Below are positions 49,110 to 58,661 of a DNA stretch of 64,000 bases, piece by piece (the first letter of the stretch is position 1; every line of letters begins with the position of its first letter). Origin of the DNA: Ricordea florida (Eukaryota > Cnidaria > Anthozoa > Corallimorpharia > Ricordeidae). The translations under genes were made by a program, and so were the position numbers. The DNA is taken from contig OX453287.1 in the NCBI GenBank assembly GCA_949710005.1, positions 19,617,017-19,681,016 on the forward strand. Direction: 5' to 3'. The notes beneath the pieces are model-generated. The model made no database searches and was not told where the DNA came from. It saw nothing but the letters and a program-made list of their open reading frames with translations.

Positions 49110-52100
49110 ATGGATAAACTAACTGTTGATCAATTGAAGCAACTTGCTAAAGATTATGAAATTAAAGGACGGTCAAAATTACGGCGAAAAGAGTTGCTTT
49201 TACCGGAGTTGAGAAAAATTCCTGAACTTGTTGAAATGTATGATAATAATGAGACAGAACCAGAAACATTTAATCCAGAAACACCCCCACCAGAGCCACC
49301 ACCACCAAGAAGAAAAACACCGCCGCCAAAGCCACAAACAAAAAGACCAGATACACCACCCACCCCAGCACCCAGAAAAAATATCCTCAATCAGAAGGAA
49401 AAGCCTACCCCAGCTCCCAGAACAAACATTCCAAATCAGAAGGAAAAACCTACACCAGCTCCCAGAAAAAATATTAAAGATAAAAAATCAAAAGTGGTAG
49501 AAAGAATAAAGTTTTTTGAATCGCTTAAGGATACTAAAAAGGATAAAAAACCAACCACAAAAACAATTTTCAAAAACTACAAAGTAAAAGATAGAAAAAA
49601 GTTTTATGATTCGATTACAGTTACAACTAATGAAAAATTACCTAATAAGCAGAAAAGGAATATAATTAAAAATTATAAAGTGGAAGATAGAAAAAAGTTT
49701 TATGAATCTTTTAAAAATCTAACAAATAAAAAAATAATAAAAACAATTACAGAGCCTAGAAAAAAGTCTAATAATAAAAAACAAAATAAAACGGAAACAG
49801 TAGAAAATAAAGATAAGAAAATTAAACTAAGACCTCCAACAAATCTTAAATTTATTCCTTTTGGAAGTGAGACAGAAGAAATAATAGGTCGAAATAACAT
49901 TGTAATAAATGCGGATCTTAATAATGATATATCTCAAATAATTATAGATAGAATAAGACCAGAGATAAAGATGAGAACAAGAGTTGTATATGGTTTCAAA
50001 TCCAGAATTCATAGAGGAAAAGGGGAAATAGTTGAGTATTATAAAACGATTCCTGGAAAATTACTACGAGGAGTTTTTAAAACATTAAAAGAAAATGAGG
50101 AGTATATTGAAGAATGTGAAATAAAAAGACTAGATTTGGAGAACGAAGAAGTGTGGGGAAAAGCGTATCTACCAGCAACGGAAGTTGTAAAAAATCCTGG
50201 TGTATATCAAGGTAAAGTTGTGTTTATAGAAGTTAATGTAAAATTAATTCATACAAATGAAACTTTAATGGGTTGTGGACCTTTACCAGATTGGCTTCGT
50301 AAAAAGAAATCTATTCATGCTCTTGATACTTATGATAATAAAATGTGTTTTTGGAATACCCTGGCTGTGTTTATGAACTATCTTAAGGATAAAAATAGAC
50401 CAGCCGAAAGAATAAAACAATTATCTTTAGAACTAGCCCAAGAATTTTATACTAACCAAAATATGAAAGAAGAAGATATAAAAGGAACGGATCTTATTGA
50501 ACTTGAAGATATATCAAATTGTTTTAAGATTAACATTAGGATGTTTGAGCCAAAAGAAGATCAAAAAACTTGGGTTTTGGTGTACGGTAAAGGTAAAATC
50601 AAAAAACAATTACCAACTTTGGATGTAGGGCTTCATAAAGACCACTGTTTTTTCATAAAAGATTTGTCGCTGTTGACTAATAGTTGGGAATGTAATGGAT
50701 GTGGACAAAGATTTAACAGGCATGATAATTATAATAGACATTTGAATGATAATACATGTACAGGAGGAAAAACACAAGTAATTTGTTTAGGAAAAAAATG
50801 TGTTCCAACAATGAGCTGGTTAGAAAAAATATTTTATGGTGGAAATACCCAATTTAGTTATGTAGGATGTAGGTGGATAGAAAAACAGTCTGAACTTATA
50901 GGTAAACATATTCATCATGCTCTATGTGGACATGGAGGTGAAAGATGCGTTAAGGACGGGGAGAAGGAGATTTTTTTGGTAGATGGTTATGAGCCTACGA
51001 CTAATACAGTTTATGAATACTATGGGTGTAAATGGCATGAATGCCCCTGTTCAAGTAATAAGACAATTAAATACAACGAAACTAAGAAAAAGGAAAATTT
51101 AATCAAATCTTTGGGGTATAATTTAGTATCTGTCTGGGAGTGTGAAAAACCTGAATTAAAATATGTAAACTTTAAAAAGAAATTTTTTCACTACCCATAT
51201 TTTATTGTTTGGGATTCTGAAGCAATGCAAACAAAACAAAATGAAAAGGTTACTGAAGATCTAACCTTTATAAATAAACATATTCCGATTAGTATAGCTA
51301 TATCTGATAATTTATCGAAAAAAGCAACTTGTGTCGTGAATAATAATCCAGAAGAGCTTATAAAAGATTTTGTTAAAGATTTGGATAGAAGACAAAAAGA
51401 TATTGTTAAAAAAGTGCAAGAGGATTATCCTATTCCGGATGAAGATAGTATTCCAAAAAATGTAAAAACGATGTATAAAGTGTGGTGTAATCAAGTTCCT
51501 GTTTTAGGTTTTAATTCAGGAAAGTATGATATTAATATGATTAAGAAACATTTTGTAAATAGTTTTACCGAGTTGGAGGATACACTAAATGTGGCAAAGA
51601 AAGAAAATAAATATATGTATCTGAAAACACCTCGTTTTAATTTTTTGGATATGATTAATTACTTAGCCCCAGGGGTTTCTTTTGATAATTGGTGTAAAGC
51701 AAACAACTGCGAACAACAAAAACTTTTTTTCCCTTATCAATTTTTAGATAGTTATGATAAACTTTCTCACATAGGTCCTGTAAAATATGAAGATTTTTAC
51801 TCAGATCTAAAAAAGAAAATAGCAATATCACACCAAGAATATGAAGAATATAAGAACGAAATGAAAAAAAGAGGTTGTATAACCTTGAAGGATTGGTTGA
51901 TAGAGTATAACAAAGGTGATGTTATTCCTTTTATAGAAGCTGTTGAAAAAACACGCGAAAAATATTCCTGTGATGATATAGACATGCTAAAAGACGCGGT
52001 ATCAATACCAGGGATATCAATGAGATATGTATTGAATAAAGCTATAAAAAATAGTAAGGGTAAGTATACTTTGTATGCGCCAGGCGATCCTTGTTATTGT

Positions 52101-53768
52101 AAATGTGATGATAAATGTAAAAAACCGAAAAGCGGCAAGAATAAATGTGAAAAATGTTTTACTATACGAAAAGAATGTACTGTATGCAAAAAAAATAAAG
52201 CTTATGATCTTTTAAAAACAGGTATGGTTGGCGGCCAGGCACAAGTATTTGTTCGTTGGGCTGAGGTTAATAAGTCATTTATTCGTTCTAATAAATATAA
52301 AAATCCAAATATATGTAAAACTATACTCGGTTATGATGCAAATAGTTTATATTTATATGCTTCTGGGTTGGAAATGCCTTGTGGTAAAGAGAGATATTAT
52401 GAAGTAAAAAATCCAACAGATCTTGAATATATTAAAAATTTTTGTAATAATATTCTTACAGATAAATTGTTCGGTTTCTGCCAAGTGGATATTCACACAC
52501 CAGATAATCTTTTTGAAAAATTTGAGGAGTTACCACCTTTATATGTTGTAGATATTGTACCAGAAAATTTAATACCCGATCATATGAAAGAATATCAAAA
52601 AGCCACAGGTAGAAAAACTATAAAAGGATCACTAAAATTATTAAGTGTAACAAGAGCAGATAAAATTTTACTATATACACCTCTAATAAAATGGTATCTT
52701 AATCATGGTTTGGTAATAACAGCTGTTCATAAAATTATAGAATATAAACCCAGCAAGCCATTTGGGTTTTTTCCAATTGAAGTAAGCAATGCGAGAAGAG
52801 ATGGTGATATTGAGGTTATTCTAAAAATGATAAGTAAAGCTTTTGAGGCAAATAAAATAGATGATGTCGTAAACCTTACTAATGAATTAAATCAATTCCC
52901 TGATATACTCCCCTTTATTGAAGAGCATACCGAGAATGGAGGCATCACCCTCAATAACCGTCTTAAAGTATTGATTGAAAAACTAAAAAAAAGGTATAGA
53001 GGTTGTAAAGAATTGGCTGATACACACAAACTAAAAGGAAACTCATTTTATGGAAAAATGATTGAAAATAAACAAAAACATAAGAATACAAGTTATACTC
53101 AAAATGTTGATGTTGTTAATAGTGATATTAGAAGCCCGTTTTTTGTAGATATGGATAAGATAAATGAAACATATGAAATAACAAAAAATAAACGCAGTGT
53201 AGAAATAAAAACACCTTATCAGTGTGGTATAGCTGTATATCAACTATCCAAACTTCAAATGTTAGTATTTTACTACGATTTTCTTGATTATTATTTTGAC
53301 AGAAGTGATTTTGAGTTAATTTATTCAGATACAGATAGCTACTATATCGCATTTTCGGATGAAAATTTTGATAAACTTGTAAAACCAGAACTCAGAGATG
53401 AATATTTTAGAGAAGGTAAACAAAAATTTCTATCAACCTCAAAATATCACGACAGAACGCCTGGGCTGTTTAAGAAAGAGTTTGAAGGAATAAGAATGAT
53501 TGCCCTTTCTCCAAAATGTTATTACGCCGATGATGGAAAGGGGAAAACAAAGTTTAGTGCTAAAGGAACAATACAGCGCCAAAACGATATGACGTGGAAT
53601 AGATACTATGAAGCTTTAAACGGAAAAATAGATAAAGTAAAAAACACAGGGTTTAGAGTTAATAAAAACGAAATTGTAACATATACTCAAGATAAATTAG
53701 GGCTTAACGCATATTATGATAAAAGAAGAGTTGAAGAAGATGGAATTCACACAAAACCTTTATATTAA
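49110..53768 (+). CDS. polB: Giant multidomain protein-primed DNA polymerase B (1552 aa)
   Basis: Visible regions in order: SAP-like helical domain (1-45, LTVDQLKQLAKDY), Pro-rich repeats PTPAPR (about 55-125), tandem NYKVxDRKKFY repeats (about 155-205), OTU-like cysteine protease candidate (DNKMCFWNTLA near 409, His in LHKDHCFF near 510), a C2H2-type finger (about 528), endonuclease-like insert VDGYEPTTNTVYEYYG (about 624), exonuclease motifs (WDSEAM 700, GFNSGKYDIN 800, NKGDV 932), a Cys cluster, and polymerase motifs (DANSLYL 1074, KLKGNSFYGK 1307, YSDTDS 1405). It would replicate the element from a protein primer. The frame is intact and far longer than element 1's polymerase. Confidence 0.92.
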   Translation: MDKLTVDQLKQLAKDYEIKGRSKLRRKELLLPELRKIPELVEMYDNNETEPETFNPETPPPEPPPPRRKTPPPKPQTKRPDTPPTPAPRKNILNQKEKPTPAPRTNIPNQKEKPTPAPRKNIKDKKSKVVERIKFFESLKDTKKDKKPTTKTIFKNYKVKDRKKFYDSITVTTNEKLPNKQKRNIIKNYKVEDRKKFYESFKNLTNKKIIKTITEPRKKSNNKKQNKTETVENKDKKIKLRPPTNLKFIPFGSETEEIIGRNNIVINADLNNDISQIIIDRIRPEIKMRTRVVYGFKSRIHRGKGEIVEYYKTIPGKLLRGVFKTLKENEEYIEECEIKRLDLENEEVWGKAYLPATEVVKNPGVYQGKVVFIEVNVKLIHTNETLMGCGPLPDWLRKKKSIHALDTYDNKMCFWNTLAVFMNYLKDKNRPAERIKQLSLELAQEFYTNQNMKEEDIKGTDLIELEDISNCFKINIRMFEPKEDQKTWVLVYGKGKIKKQLPTLDVGLHKDHCFFIKDLSLLTNSWECNGCGQRFNRHDNYNRHLNDNTCTGGKTQVICLGKKCVPTMSWLEKIFYGGNTQFSYVGCRWIEKQSELIGKHIHHALCGHGGERCVKDGEKEIFLVDGYEPTTNTVYEYYGCKWHECPCSSNKTIKYNETKKKENLIKSLGYNLVSVWECEKPELKYVNFKKKFFHYPYFIVWDSEAMQTKQNEKVTEDLTFINKHIPISIAISDNLSKKATCVVNNNPEELIKDFVKDLDRRQKDIVKKVQEDYPIPDEDSIPKNVKTMYKVWCNQVPVLGFNSGKYDINMIKKHFVNSFTELEDTLNVAKKENKYMYLKTPRFNFLDMINYLAPGVSFDNWCKANNCEQQKLFFPYQFLDSYDKLSHIGPVKYEDFYSDLKKKIAISHQEYEEYKNEMKKRGCITLKDWLIEYNKGDVIPFIEAVEKTREKYSCDDIDMLKDAVSIPGISMRYVLNKAIKNSKGKYTLYAPGDPCYCKCDDKCKKPKSGKNKCEKCFTIRKECTVCKKNKAYDLLKTGMVGGQAQVFVRWAEVNKSFIRSNKYKNPNICKTILGYDANSLYLYASGLEMPCGKERYYEVKNPTDLEYIKNFCNNILTDKLFGFCQVDIHTPDNLFEKFEELPPLYVVDIVPENLIPDHMKEYQKATGRKTIKGSLKLLSVTRADKILLYTPLIKWYLNHGLVITAVHKIIEYKPSKPFGFFPIEVSNARRDGDIEVILKMISKAFEANKIDDVVNLTNELNQFPDILPFIEEHTENGGITLNNRLKVLIEKLKKRYRGCKELADTHKLKGNSFYGKMIENKQKHKNTSYTQNVDVVNSDIRSPFFVDMDKINETYEITKNKRSVEIKTPYQCGIAVYQLSKLQMLVFYYDFLDYYFDRSDFELIYSDTDSYYIAFSDENFDKLVKPELRDEYFREGKQKFLSTSKYHDRTPGLFKKEFEGIRMIALSPKCYYADDGKGKTKFSAKGTIQRQNDMTWNRYYEALNGKIDKVKNTGFRVNKNEIVTYTQDKLGLNAYYDKRRVEEDGIHTKPLY

Positions 53769-53780
53769 ATAGGTTGAAAA

Positions 53781-54791
53781 TCATTTCAAAACAGAATCTG
53801 GTGGTAATTCTGTATCATAAGGTACAACTTGAAGTTCTTCCCTTACAAAACCCCGTCTTGGACCATCCAATAAATAATATAAAACAGGTTGGTTGGGTGA
53901 AACTGTGCTTCTAGAAATATCATAAACTTTGATACTCCAGATAGGATCTGTAGCTCTACTTTTTTCACCACCCTCAAGTTCGCCGGGAGATAATAAATAT
54001 CTAACCCTTTCACCAAAAGGTAATCTAACCTCATCAAGACCCACAACTCTTTGATAATTTTTTGGTTCAATATTAACCTCTTTCATTTTTATAGCCTCAT
54101 CAGGCTCTTTACCAGTTATTCTAGTTTGTGTATTATTCAAAGTTTTCAAAATATTAGGTAATCTTTTAACCCATACTCTGGATCTTTGATCACTTATCAT
54201 TTCTTGTGCATATTGATGACTAAATAATCTTTCACCTAATATTTTGTTTGCCCTTTCTACAAATGCCTGTGCTCTATGATTTCCAGCTTCACCCCTCTGG
54301 ATTTTTACATTATGGTAATTCATAAGTCTTGTAACTTCACCCATAAATTCTTTTCCTGGATCAACAATTAATGTTTTAGGATATTTTAACTTTCTAGAAT
54401 ATATTTTTTCAAAAGAATTTGATATTTCCCGACTTTCTTTTGAGGTTAATGGTTCAGCATCTTTATATCTTGAGGCTACATCAACCACAACTAATGCATA
54501 TTTATATGTTTTTCTTCCAACTCTATCATGAGGTAAAAATAATAAATCTGCTTGGTGAATCTGATTAGGTTTATCCACAGTCCAGTGTGGTCTAGGAATA
54601 TATTTTGGCGGTGGTAGATATATTTGCCATATTGCTTGTTTTTGTAACCATTGTTTTGCTAAATCTTCACTTACTTTAGCCTTTTCAGCTAATTTATTAA
54701 TAGCAGAATATCCTTTCCAATAACCCTCAGTTGAATAATATATCCTACTAAAATTTTTTGATAACCTTTTGGATATGTTTTCGTTACTCAT
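53781..54791 (-). CDS. int: Polinton-type DDE integrase (336 aa)
   Basis: It starts at ATG 54791, divergent from the capsid gene and convergent with PolB. The core shows the acidic triad in QADLLFLPHD (about 80), VDPGKEF (about 142) and FVERANKIL (about 176), with conserved HWTVDKPNQIHQAD before it. The C-terminal part is a probable SH3-like DNA-binding domain; no chromodomain is evident, unlike element 1. The intact frame suggests recent activity. Confidence 0.92.
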   Translation of the reverse strand: MSNENISKRLSKNFSRIYYSTEGYWKGYSAINKLAEKAKVSEDLAKQWLQKQAIWQIYLPPPKYIPRPHWTVDKPNQIHQADLLFLPHDRVGRKTYKYALVVVDVASRYKDAEPLTSKESREISNSFEKIYSRKLKYPKTLIVDPGKEFMGEVTRLMNYHNVKIQRGEAGNHRAQAFVERANKILGERLFSHQYAQEMISDQRSRVWVKRLPNILKTLNNTQTRITGKEPDEAIKMKEVNIEPKNYQRVVGLDEVRLPFGERVRYLLSPGELEGGEKSRATDPIWSIKVYDISRSTVSPNQPVLYYLLDGPRRGFVREELQVVPYDTELPPDSVLK

Positions 54792-54805
54792 TTAAAGATT
54801 ACTCC
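54791..54805 (+). promoter_or_regulatory. TTTAAAGATTA motif before the capsid gene
   Basis: TTTAAAGATTACTCC ends 20 nt upstream of the capsid ATG at 54826 and also abuts the divergent integrase ATG. It shares its core with the longer motif before four downstream genes. Confidence 0.55.
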
Positions 54806-54825
54806 ACCCTTCCTTAAAATAAAAT

Positions 54826-56067
54826 ATGACAATAGTATCTGAAAAAATTAACCCAAACAGGATTCCAATATATCCACTCGGTTTGCAAGCGGAATCAACA
54901 TTGAATAGAATTACTCTAAACCCCTCATCGGCTAATCCTGATGAAACCTTATATATAAATATTCCTAAACTTTCTGAAAATTTAGTGATTGTACCTGGAA
55001 GTGTATATCTAGTATTTAACTTAGATGTTGAGGGGCATGAAGATAACACACTCGTGAATAATGTAGGAAGTAATCTTGTATCCAGACTAAGGGTTCTTTT
55101 TGGTGGTGAAACACTACAGGATACTCAAAGATACGATCTATTTCAAACATACCATGATTTATTTTTAACAGATGAAGAACGAGAGGATAGATTAAGGCAA
55201 GGTATTTCCTCTGAAAACATGAGGAAGCTACGGTCAAATGCAGGTGATAAGGTAGACACAGATGCTAAGGAAGTAGCTCTTGCAGAAGTACACAATAAAA
55301 AGTATCATATACTACTAAACCATCCTATTCTAAACGATCATGGAGTTTTCTACCCAAAGGCATTAGATCATCAACTAATCTTTGAGATTACACTGGCTCC
55401 AGTTAACGATATTGTTGTTTATTCTGACGACACTAAACCACCAAATTACAAAATAACAAACCTTGAGTTGGAATATTCTTGTATATCAAGTGAAGAATTA
55501 GCCAGTAAGACCCAGGCAGCTTATCATGTTGGTAAAGGATTCTATTATGAAAATGTAACTCTACACAAAACTTTCACAATATTAAGAAATGCAGATAGCG
55601 TTATAAACCAGCATATTAATCTACCTAGAAGATCAATTACAGGGATATTATGTTTATTCACATTACCATATGGAAAAGGGGCAAGAGATTCCGAGAATTT
55701 TTTCAATCCAGGTATCACCTCAATCAATATCGATGTTAATGGCGTGCCAAATCGTTTCTACTCTAAGGGGATGGTGCCGTCAGATCTTTGGGAGTCAGTA
55801 AAGAAACGTTTCAGTGGTTCCTCCCGCTGGTCGGTAAAAGAAAAGGATTTTTATAGTAAAAAGTTTGCTCTGTGGATAGATTTGAGAACTCACCCAGATA
55901 ATGATATTCATGGAGGGGGACTACCATTAACCAATGCACAAGATGGTATAAAAATAGAAATGAAACGAAAACTTAGTGGTTCTAGTACGATGACCTGTTA
56001 CATGTTTGTGGTGGCTGATGCATTAATGGAGGTTATGAAATCAAACTTAAGATCAATCATTTACTGA
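54826..56067 (+). CDS. Major capsid protein candidate (double jelly roll, 413 aa)
   Basis: This 413-residue beta-rich protein starts MTIVSEKINPNRIP. Its length, the RLRVLFGGETLQDTQRYD and HPILNDHGVFYPKALDHQ stretches, and its position directly before the packaging ATPase fit a Polinton-class major capsid protein. Similarity to element 1's capsid protein is slight at the residue level. Assignment rests on context and fold-like pattern. Confidence 0.75.
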   Translation: MTIVSEKINPNRIPIYPLGLQAESTLNRITLNPSSANPDETLYINIPKLSENLVIVPGSVYLVFNLDVEGHEDNTLVNNVGSNLVSRLRVLFGGETLQDTQRYDLFQTYHDLFLTDEEREDRLRQGISSENMRKLRSNAGDKVDTDAKEVALAEVHNKKYHILLNHPILNDHGVFYPKALDHQLIFEITLAPVNDIVVYSDDTKPPNYKITNLELEYSCISSEELASKTQAAYHVGKGFYYENVTLHKTFTILRNADSVINQHINLPRRSITGILCLFTLPYGKGARDSENFFNPGITSINIDVNGVPNRFYSKGMVPSDLWESVKKRFSGSSRWSVKEKDFYSKKFALWIDLRTHPDNDIHGGGLPLTNAQDGIKIEMKRKLSGSSTMTCYMFVVADALMEVMKSNLRSIIY

Positions 56068-56098
56068 CCGAAGGGAAGAACTTAGTTAGTCGGGCAGA

Positions 56099-56152
56099 GC
56101 CCTCCCCGCCACGCGGAAATCGGTCTAAAGACCTCCCCGCTTCGCGGAAAAT
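56099..56152. repeat. GC-rich palindromic mini-repeats before the ATPase gene
   Basis: Two units, CCTCCCCGCCACGCGGAAAT (56101-56120) and CCTCCCCGCTTCGCGGAAAA (56132-56151), differ only in the loop and last bases. Each can form a CCGC/GCGG hairpin. TCTAAAGACC lies between them, and the second ends at the ATG. Confidence 0.75.
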
Positions 56153-56779
56153 ATGGAAGAATTAAGAGATAAAATTCCTTTTCACTGTATTATAACCGGT
56201 CCAACAAATTGTGGAAAGACAAAGTACATAATTGATCAGCTAAGAGGTCCATTTCGAAAATTGTTTGAATTCATTGTTCTAATATGTCCAACTTATTATA
56301 AAAATAAAACATATCATAATTTTGCTGTAGGAGATAAACGTTTCTTTGTATTATCACCGGATGCTAGTAACATTGATGAGATTAATGAGTTATTAACTGA
56401 TTGTAAGACTTTATTTTCAGGAACAAATACACTAATAATTTTAGACGATTGCGCTGTATCCAATGATCTGAAGAAACGATCAAATAAGTTTATAGATTTA
56501 GCATTTTCTGGAAGACATCATGGATTATCAATGTGGGTTCTCACTCAGCAATTAACATCGATAGCAAAACCATTCCGTGAAAATGTAGCTTGTGTTGTTA
56601 CTTTTCATAACCCATCACAAAAAGGTATGAAGATTTTTTTCGAAGATTATGGAGGCGATTTAGACCTTGAAACTAGTAAAAAATTTGTAGAACTACTAAA
56701 AAAAGAAAAATATTCTAGATTATGTTTATCTTTACGACACCCATTTAATTGCTATTTGGAGATACCTGAAACGATTTAA
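56153..56779 (+). CDS. Packaging ATPase (FtsK/HerA type, 208 aa)
   Basis: Walker A is GPTNCGKTK (about 16-24) and Walker B is LIILDDC (about 100-106). A Gln-rich LTQQLT follows as the sensor region. It is a DNA translocase that fills the capsid. It follows the capsid gene, separated by the GC-rich hairpins. The frame is intact. Confidence 0.92.
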   Translation: MEELRDKIPFHCIITGPTNCGKTKYIIDQLRGPFRKLFEFIVLICPTYYKNKTYHNFAVGDKRFFVLSPDASNIDEINELLTDCKTLFSGTNTLIILDDCAVSNDLKKRSNKFIDLAFSGRHHGLSMWVLTQQLTSIAKPFRENVACVVTFHNPSQKGMKIFFEDYGGDLDLETSKKFVELLKKEKYSRLCLSLRHPFNCYLEIPETI

Positions 56780-56805
56780 AAATAATCCATGTATTATCAC
56801 AAAAG

Positions 56806-57360
56806 ATGACAAGCGTAGAAGATTATATTGAAGAAGAAAAGAAAGATGTAAAAGATAATTATAATACCGAACGAAGAGAGGAACATGAACTTGAGATAAA
56901 ACAAGAATCACTAGCTATTCTCGCAGTTCTTGGAACCACAAAGGAATATTTGGGTGTCGATATGAGTCTTGGTGATATAAAAAAATTATCGGTAAAAGAC
57001 ATTGAAAAATATTTTAATAGATATAAGGCAGTATTAGGCAAGAAAATTAATGATGGATTGGTAGATTCATCTCTTCAATTAATTTCTCATGCCATTTCTT
57101 ACATGGTTCCTGTAGATGATATTGATGCTCTTTGTGATGATTTGAAGAATGATGAGTTGGTTAATCGTGAACTGAAAAACTTTTCAGGTCTGTTAGCATT
57201 AAAAGGAGGAAGATTGGTAGCACTTGCTAGTGGGTTATTTCAGGTTGCTAAACATGTAAAATTCAACAAAATTCAACAAGTTACAAGTACAACTGAGGAT
57301 AAAATACAAGAGGTTTCAAGAACAAATACAGATAATGATAACACAACTGAAGCGATTTAA
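56806..57360 (+). CDS. Conserved helical protein, unknown function (184 aa)
   Basis: It starts MTSVEDYIEEEKKD. It has a charged N-terminal coil, a helical core (LSVKDIEKYFNRYKAVLGK, LCDDLKNDELVNREL), and a Gly-containing hydrophobic stretch (LLALKGGRLVALASGLFQVAK). I associate the core with cnidarian Polinton-like elements but know no function. It overlaps the downstream gene's promoter motif at its 3' end. Confidence 0.65.
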   Translation: MTSVEDYIEEEKKDVKDNYNTERREEHELEIKQESLAILAVLGTTKEYLGVDMSLGDIKKLSVKDIEKYFNRYKAVLGKKINDGLVDSSLQLISHAISYMVPVDDIDALCDDLKNDELVNRELKNFSGLLALKGGRLVALASGLFQVAKHVKFNKIQQVTSTTEDKIQEVSRTNTDNDNTTEAI

Positions 57361-57385
57361 AGATTTCTTAATGATATGTAAAATT
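57356..57385 (+). promoter_or_regulatory. Conserved pre-ATG motif, copy 1
   Basis: TTTAAAGATTTCTT, then AATGATAT and GTAAAATT, ends exactly at the ATG of the next gene (57386). It is the same block as copies 2-4. Confidence 0.8.
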
Positions 57386-57892
57386 ATGTCTGACCGAACT
57401 GAACAAAGTGAAGGAGGAACAGAAGTTGTTGAGCAAATTACAGCGGATCCGGTTGTTAAAGATAAAGAACCTAAAAAGAGAGAAAAAGACCCTAAAAAGG
57501 TTGCAGCTGGTAAAAAATTAGCTGAATATAATAAAAAAGCAAAAGAAGCTTTAGCCAGGGAGACCCTACGGGCCGCGGAGCAGATGAAACGTGAAAAGGA
57601 ACAAGAGGATATTAAAAATGAAGAGAGTGAAGAAAAAGAAAATGGGAAAGCAAATCGGACGGAGTCCTCCCCGCGAAGCGGAGGCTGGCTTCCAGAACTA
57701 TCTTTTACAACCGTTTTATCTATTGTAGGAATAGGGTTTACAGCATTTGATATTTTTATGAGATACCGATCGAAGGAGGATGATAAAAATAGAATACCTG
57801 ATTTATCCCAAGTTCCTACTAAAGTTCCACAATCAAATATTAATAACCAACAATCACAAACACCGCAACCACAAAAAATTAGAATGATATGA
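57386..57892 (+). CDS. Lys/Glu-rich coiled protein with C-terminal membrane segment (168 aa)
   Basis: The ATG at 57386 (MSDRTEQSEGG) follows the conserved motif and is preferred to the ATG at 57335. A highly charged coiled region (30-95), then a hydrophobic segment (FTTVLSIVGIGFTAF, about 118-135) and a Gln/Pro-rich tail are visible. Two GC-rich palindromic sequences (57562-57580, 57661-57684) lie inside the coding region without breaking the frame. Probably a virion membrane or scaffold protein, by inference. Confidence 0.65.
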   Translation: MSDRTEQSEGGTEVVEQITADPVVKDKEPKKREKDPKKVAAGKKLAEYNKKAKEALARETLRAAEQMKREKEQEDIKNEESEEKENGKANRTESSPRSGGWLPELSFTTVLSIVGIGFTAFDIFMRYRSKEDDKNRIPDLSQVPTKVPQSNINNQQSQTPQPQKIRMI

Positions 57893-57896
57893 TTTC

Positions 57897-57935
57897 AGCG
57901 TAGCTCCGCTTCGCGGGGAGGCCCGTAGGGCCGAT
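57897..57935. repeat. GC-rich palindromic repeat
   Basis: GCTCCGCTTCGCGGGGAGG is the near-reverse complement of CCTCCCCGCGAAGCGGAGG at 57663, and GGCCCGTAGGG is the reverse complement of CCCTACGGGCC at about 57564. The segment stands out from its AT-rich surroundings. Confidence 0.75.
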
Positions 57936-57950
57936 GGCCGGCAAAGCCGA

Positions 57951-57982
57951 TTTAAAGGTTTCTTACTGATACAGTAAAAATT
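57951..57982 (+). promoter_or_regulatory. Conserved pre-ATG motif, copy 2
   Basis: TTTAAAGGTTTCTTACTGAT then ACAGTAAAAATT ends at the ATG at 57983. Confidence 0.8.
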
Positions 57983-58201
57983 ATGTCAACTGAAAACAAA
58001 CTTGTGAAAACTGTTACTGATTCTGCAGTACTTATTGGTTTAGCAGCTGGAGTTGGATATGTAGCTAAAAAAGCAATGAGAGAATCATTTATGAATGACC
58101 CATCCTCAAGTATTACAAATTATGCAAAATGGGTGGTTGTATTGTCAGGTAGTATGTACCTGAAAACATATTTAGAGGATCAAAATATTTTACCAAAATA
58201 A
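57983..58201 (+). CDS. Small membrane protein (72 aa)
   Basis: It starts MSTENKLVKTVTD. Two hydrophobic segments (AVLIGLAAGVGYVA, about 14-27, and AKWVVVLSGSMYL, about 48-61) are separated by a polar loop. The next gene starts 2 nt after its stop. A virion membrane role is possible but unproven. Confidence 0.65.
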   Translation: MSTENKLVKTVTDSAVLIGLAAGVGYVAKKAMRESFMNDPSSSITNYAKWVVVLSGSMYLKTYLEDQNILPK

Positions 58202-58203
58202 TT

Positions 58204-58596
58204 ATGGCAACAATAGCAATGATGTTTGGTGGAGCTGTACTAAATGCAACCGCCTTTGTTGGTGGATCATATCTTGCAAAATATCTATCTGGAGATAAAA
58301 CAGATACAGAAAAAATACGACACGATAAAGCATTAGAAAAATATCAAAAAGATTACGCTGAATATCAAGAAAATAGACAGAAACTAATTGATTGGAAAAT
58401 GAAACAAAAAGATGAAAAATATCAAGCCTCAAAAAATCTTTCAAAAACTGATGAAGCTTTAGAATTGTACGCTGAAATGCACGAACCAAAATTTTCGGAT
58501 TATTATAGACCAAGTAACAATCAAAAGATGGGTGAAATGATATATGTTGGTGGGGGTATGTTGGCATTAGGTTATACAGCAAGCAAGTTTTTTTAA
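58204..58596 (+). CDS. Small membrane/coiled protein (130 aa)
   Basis: It starts MATIAMMFGGAVLNAT. Hydrophobic ends (5-25 and about 110-127, GEMIYVGGGMLALGYTA) bracket a highly charged helical middle (EKYQKDYAEYQENRQKL). It is tightly coupled to the preceding gene. No family is recognised. Confidence 0.65.
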   Translation: MATIAMMFGGAVLNATAFVGGSYLAKYLSGDKTDTEKIRHDKALEKYQKDYAEYQENRQKLIDWKMKQKDEKYQASKNLSKTDEALELYAEMHEPKFSDYYRPSNNQKMGEMIYVGGGMLALGYTASKFF

Positions 58597-58661
58597 ACAT
58601 TATTATTTTTGTTATGTAACCAGTAATTAGGTTATATAACATAATTTTATTTCTTATAATT

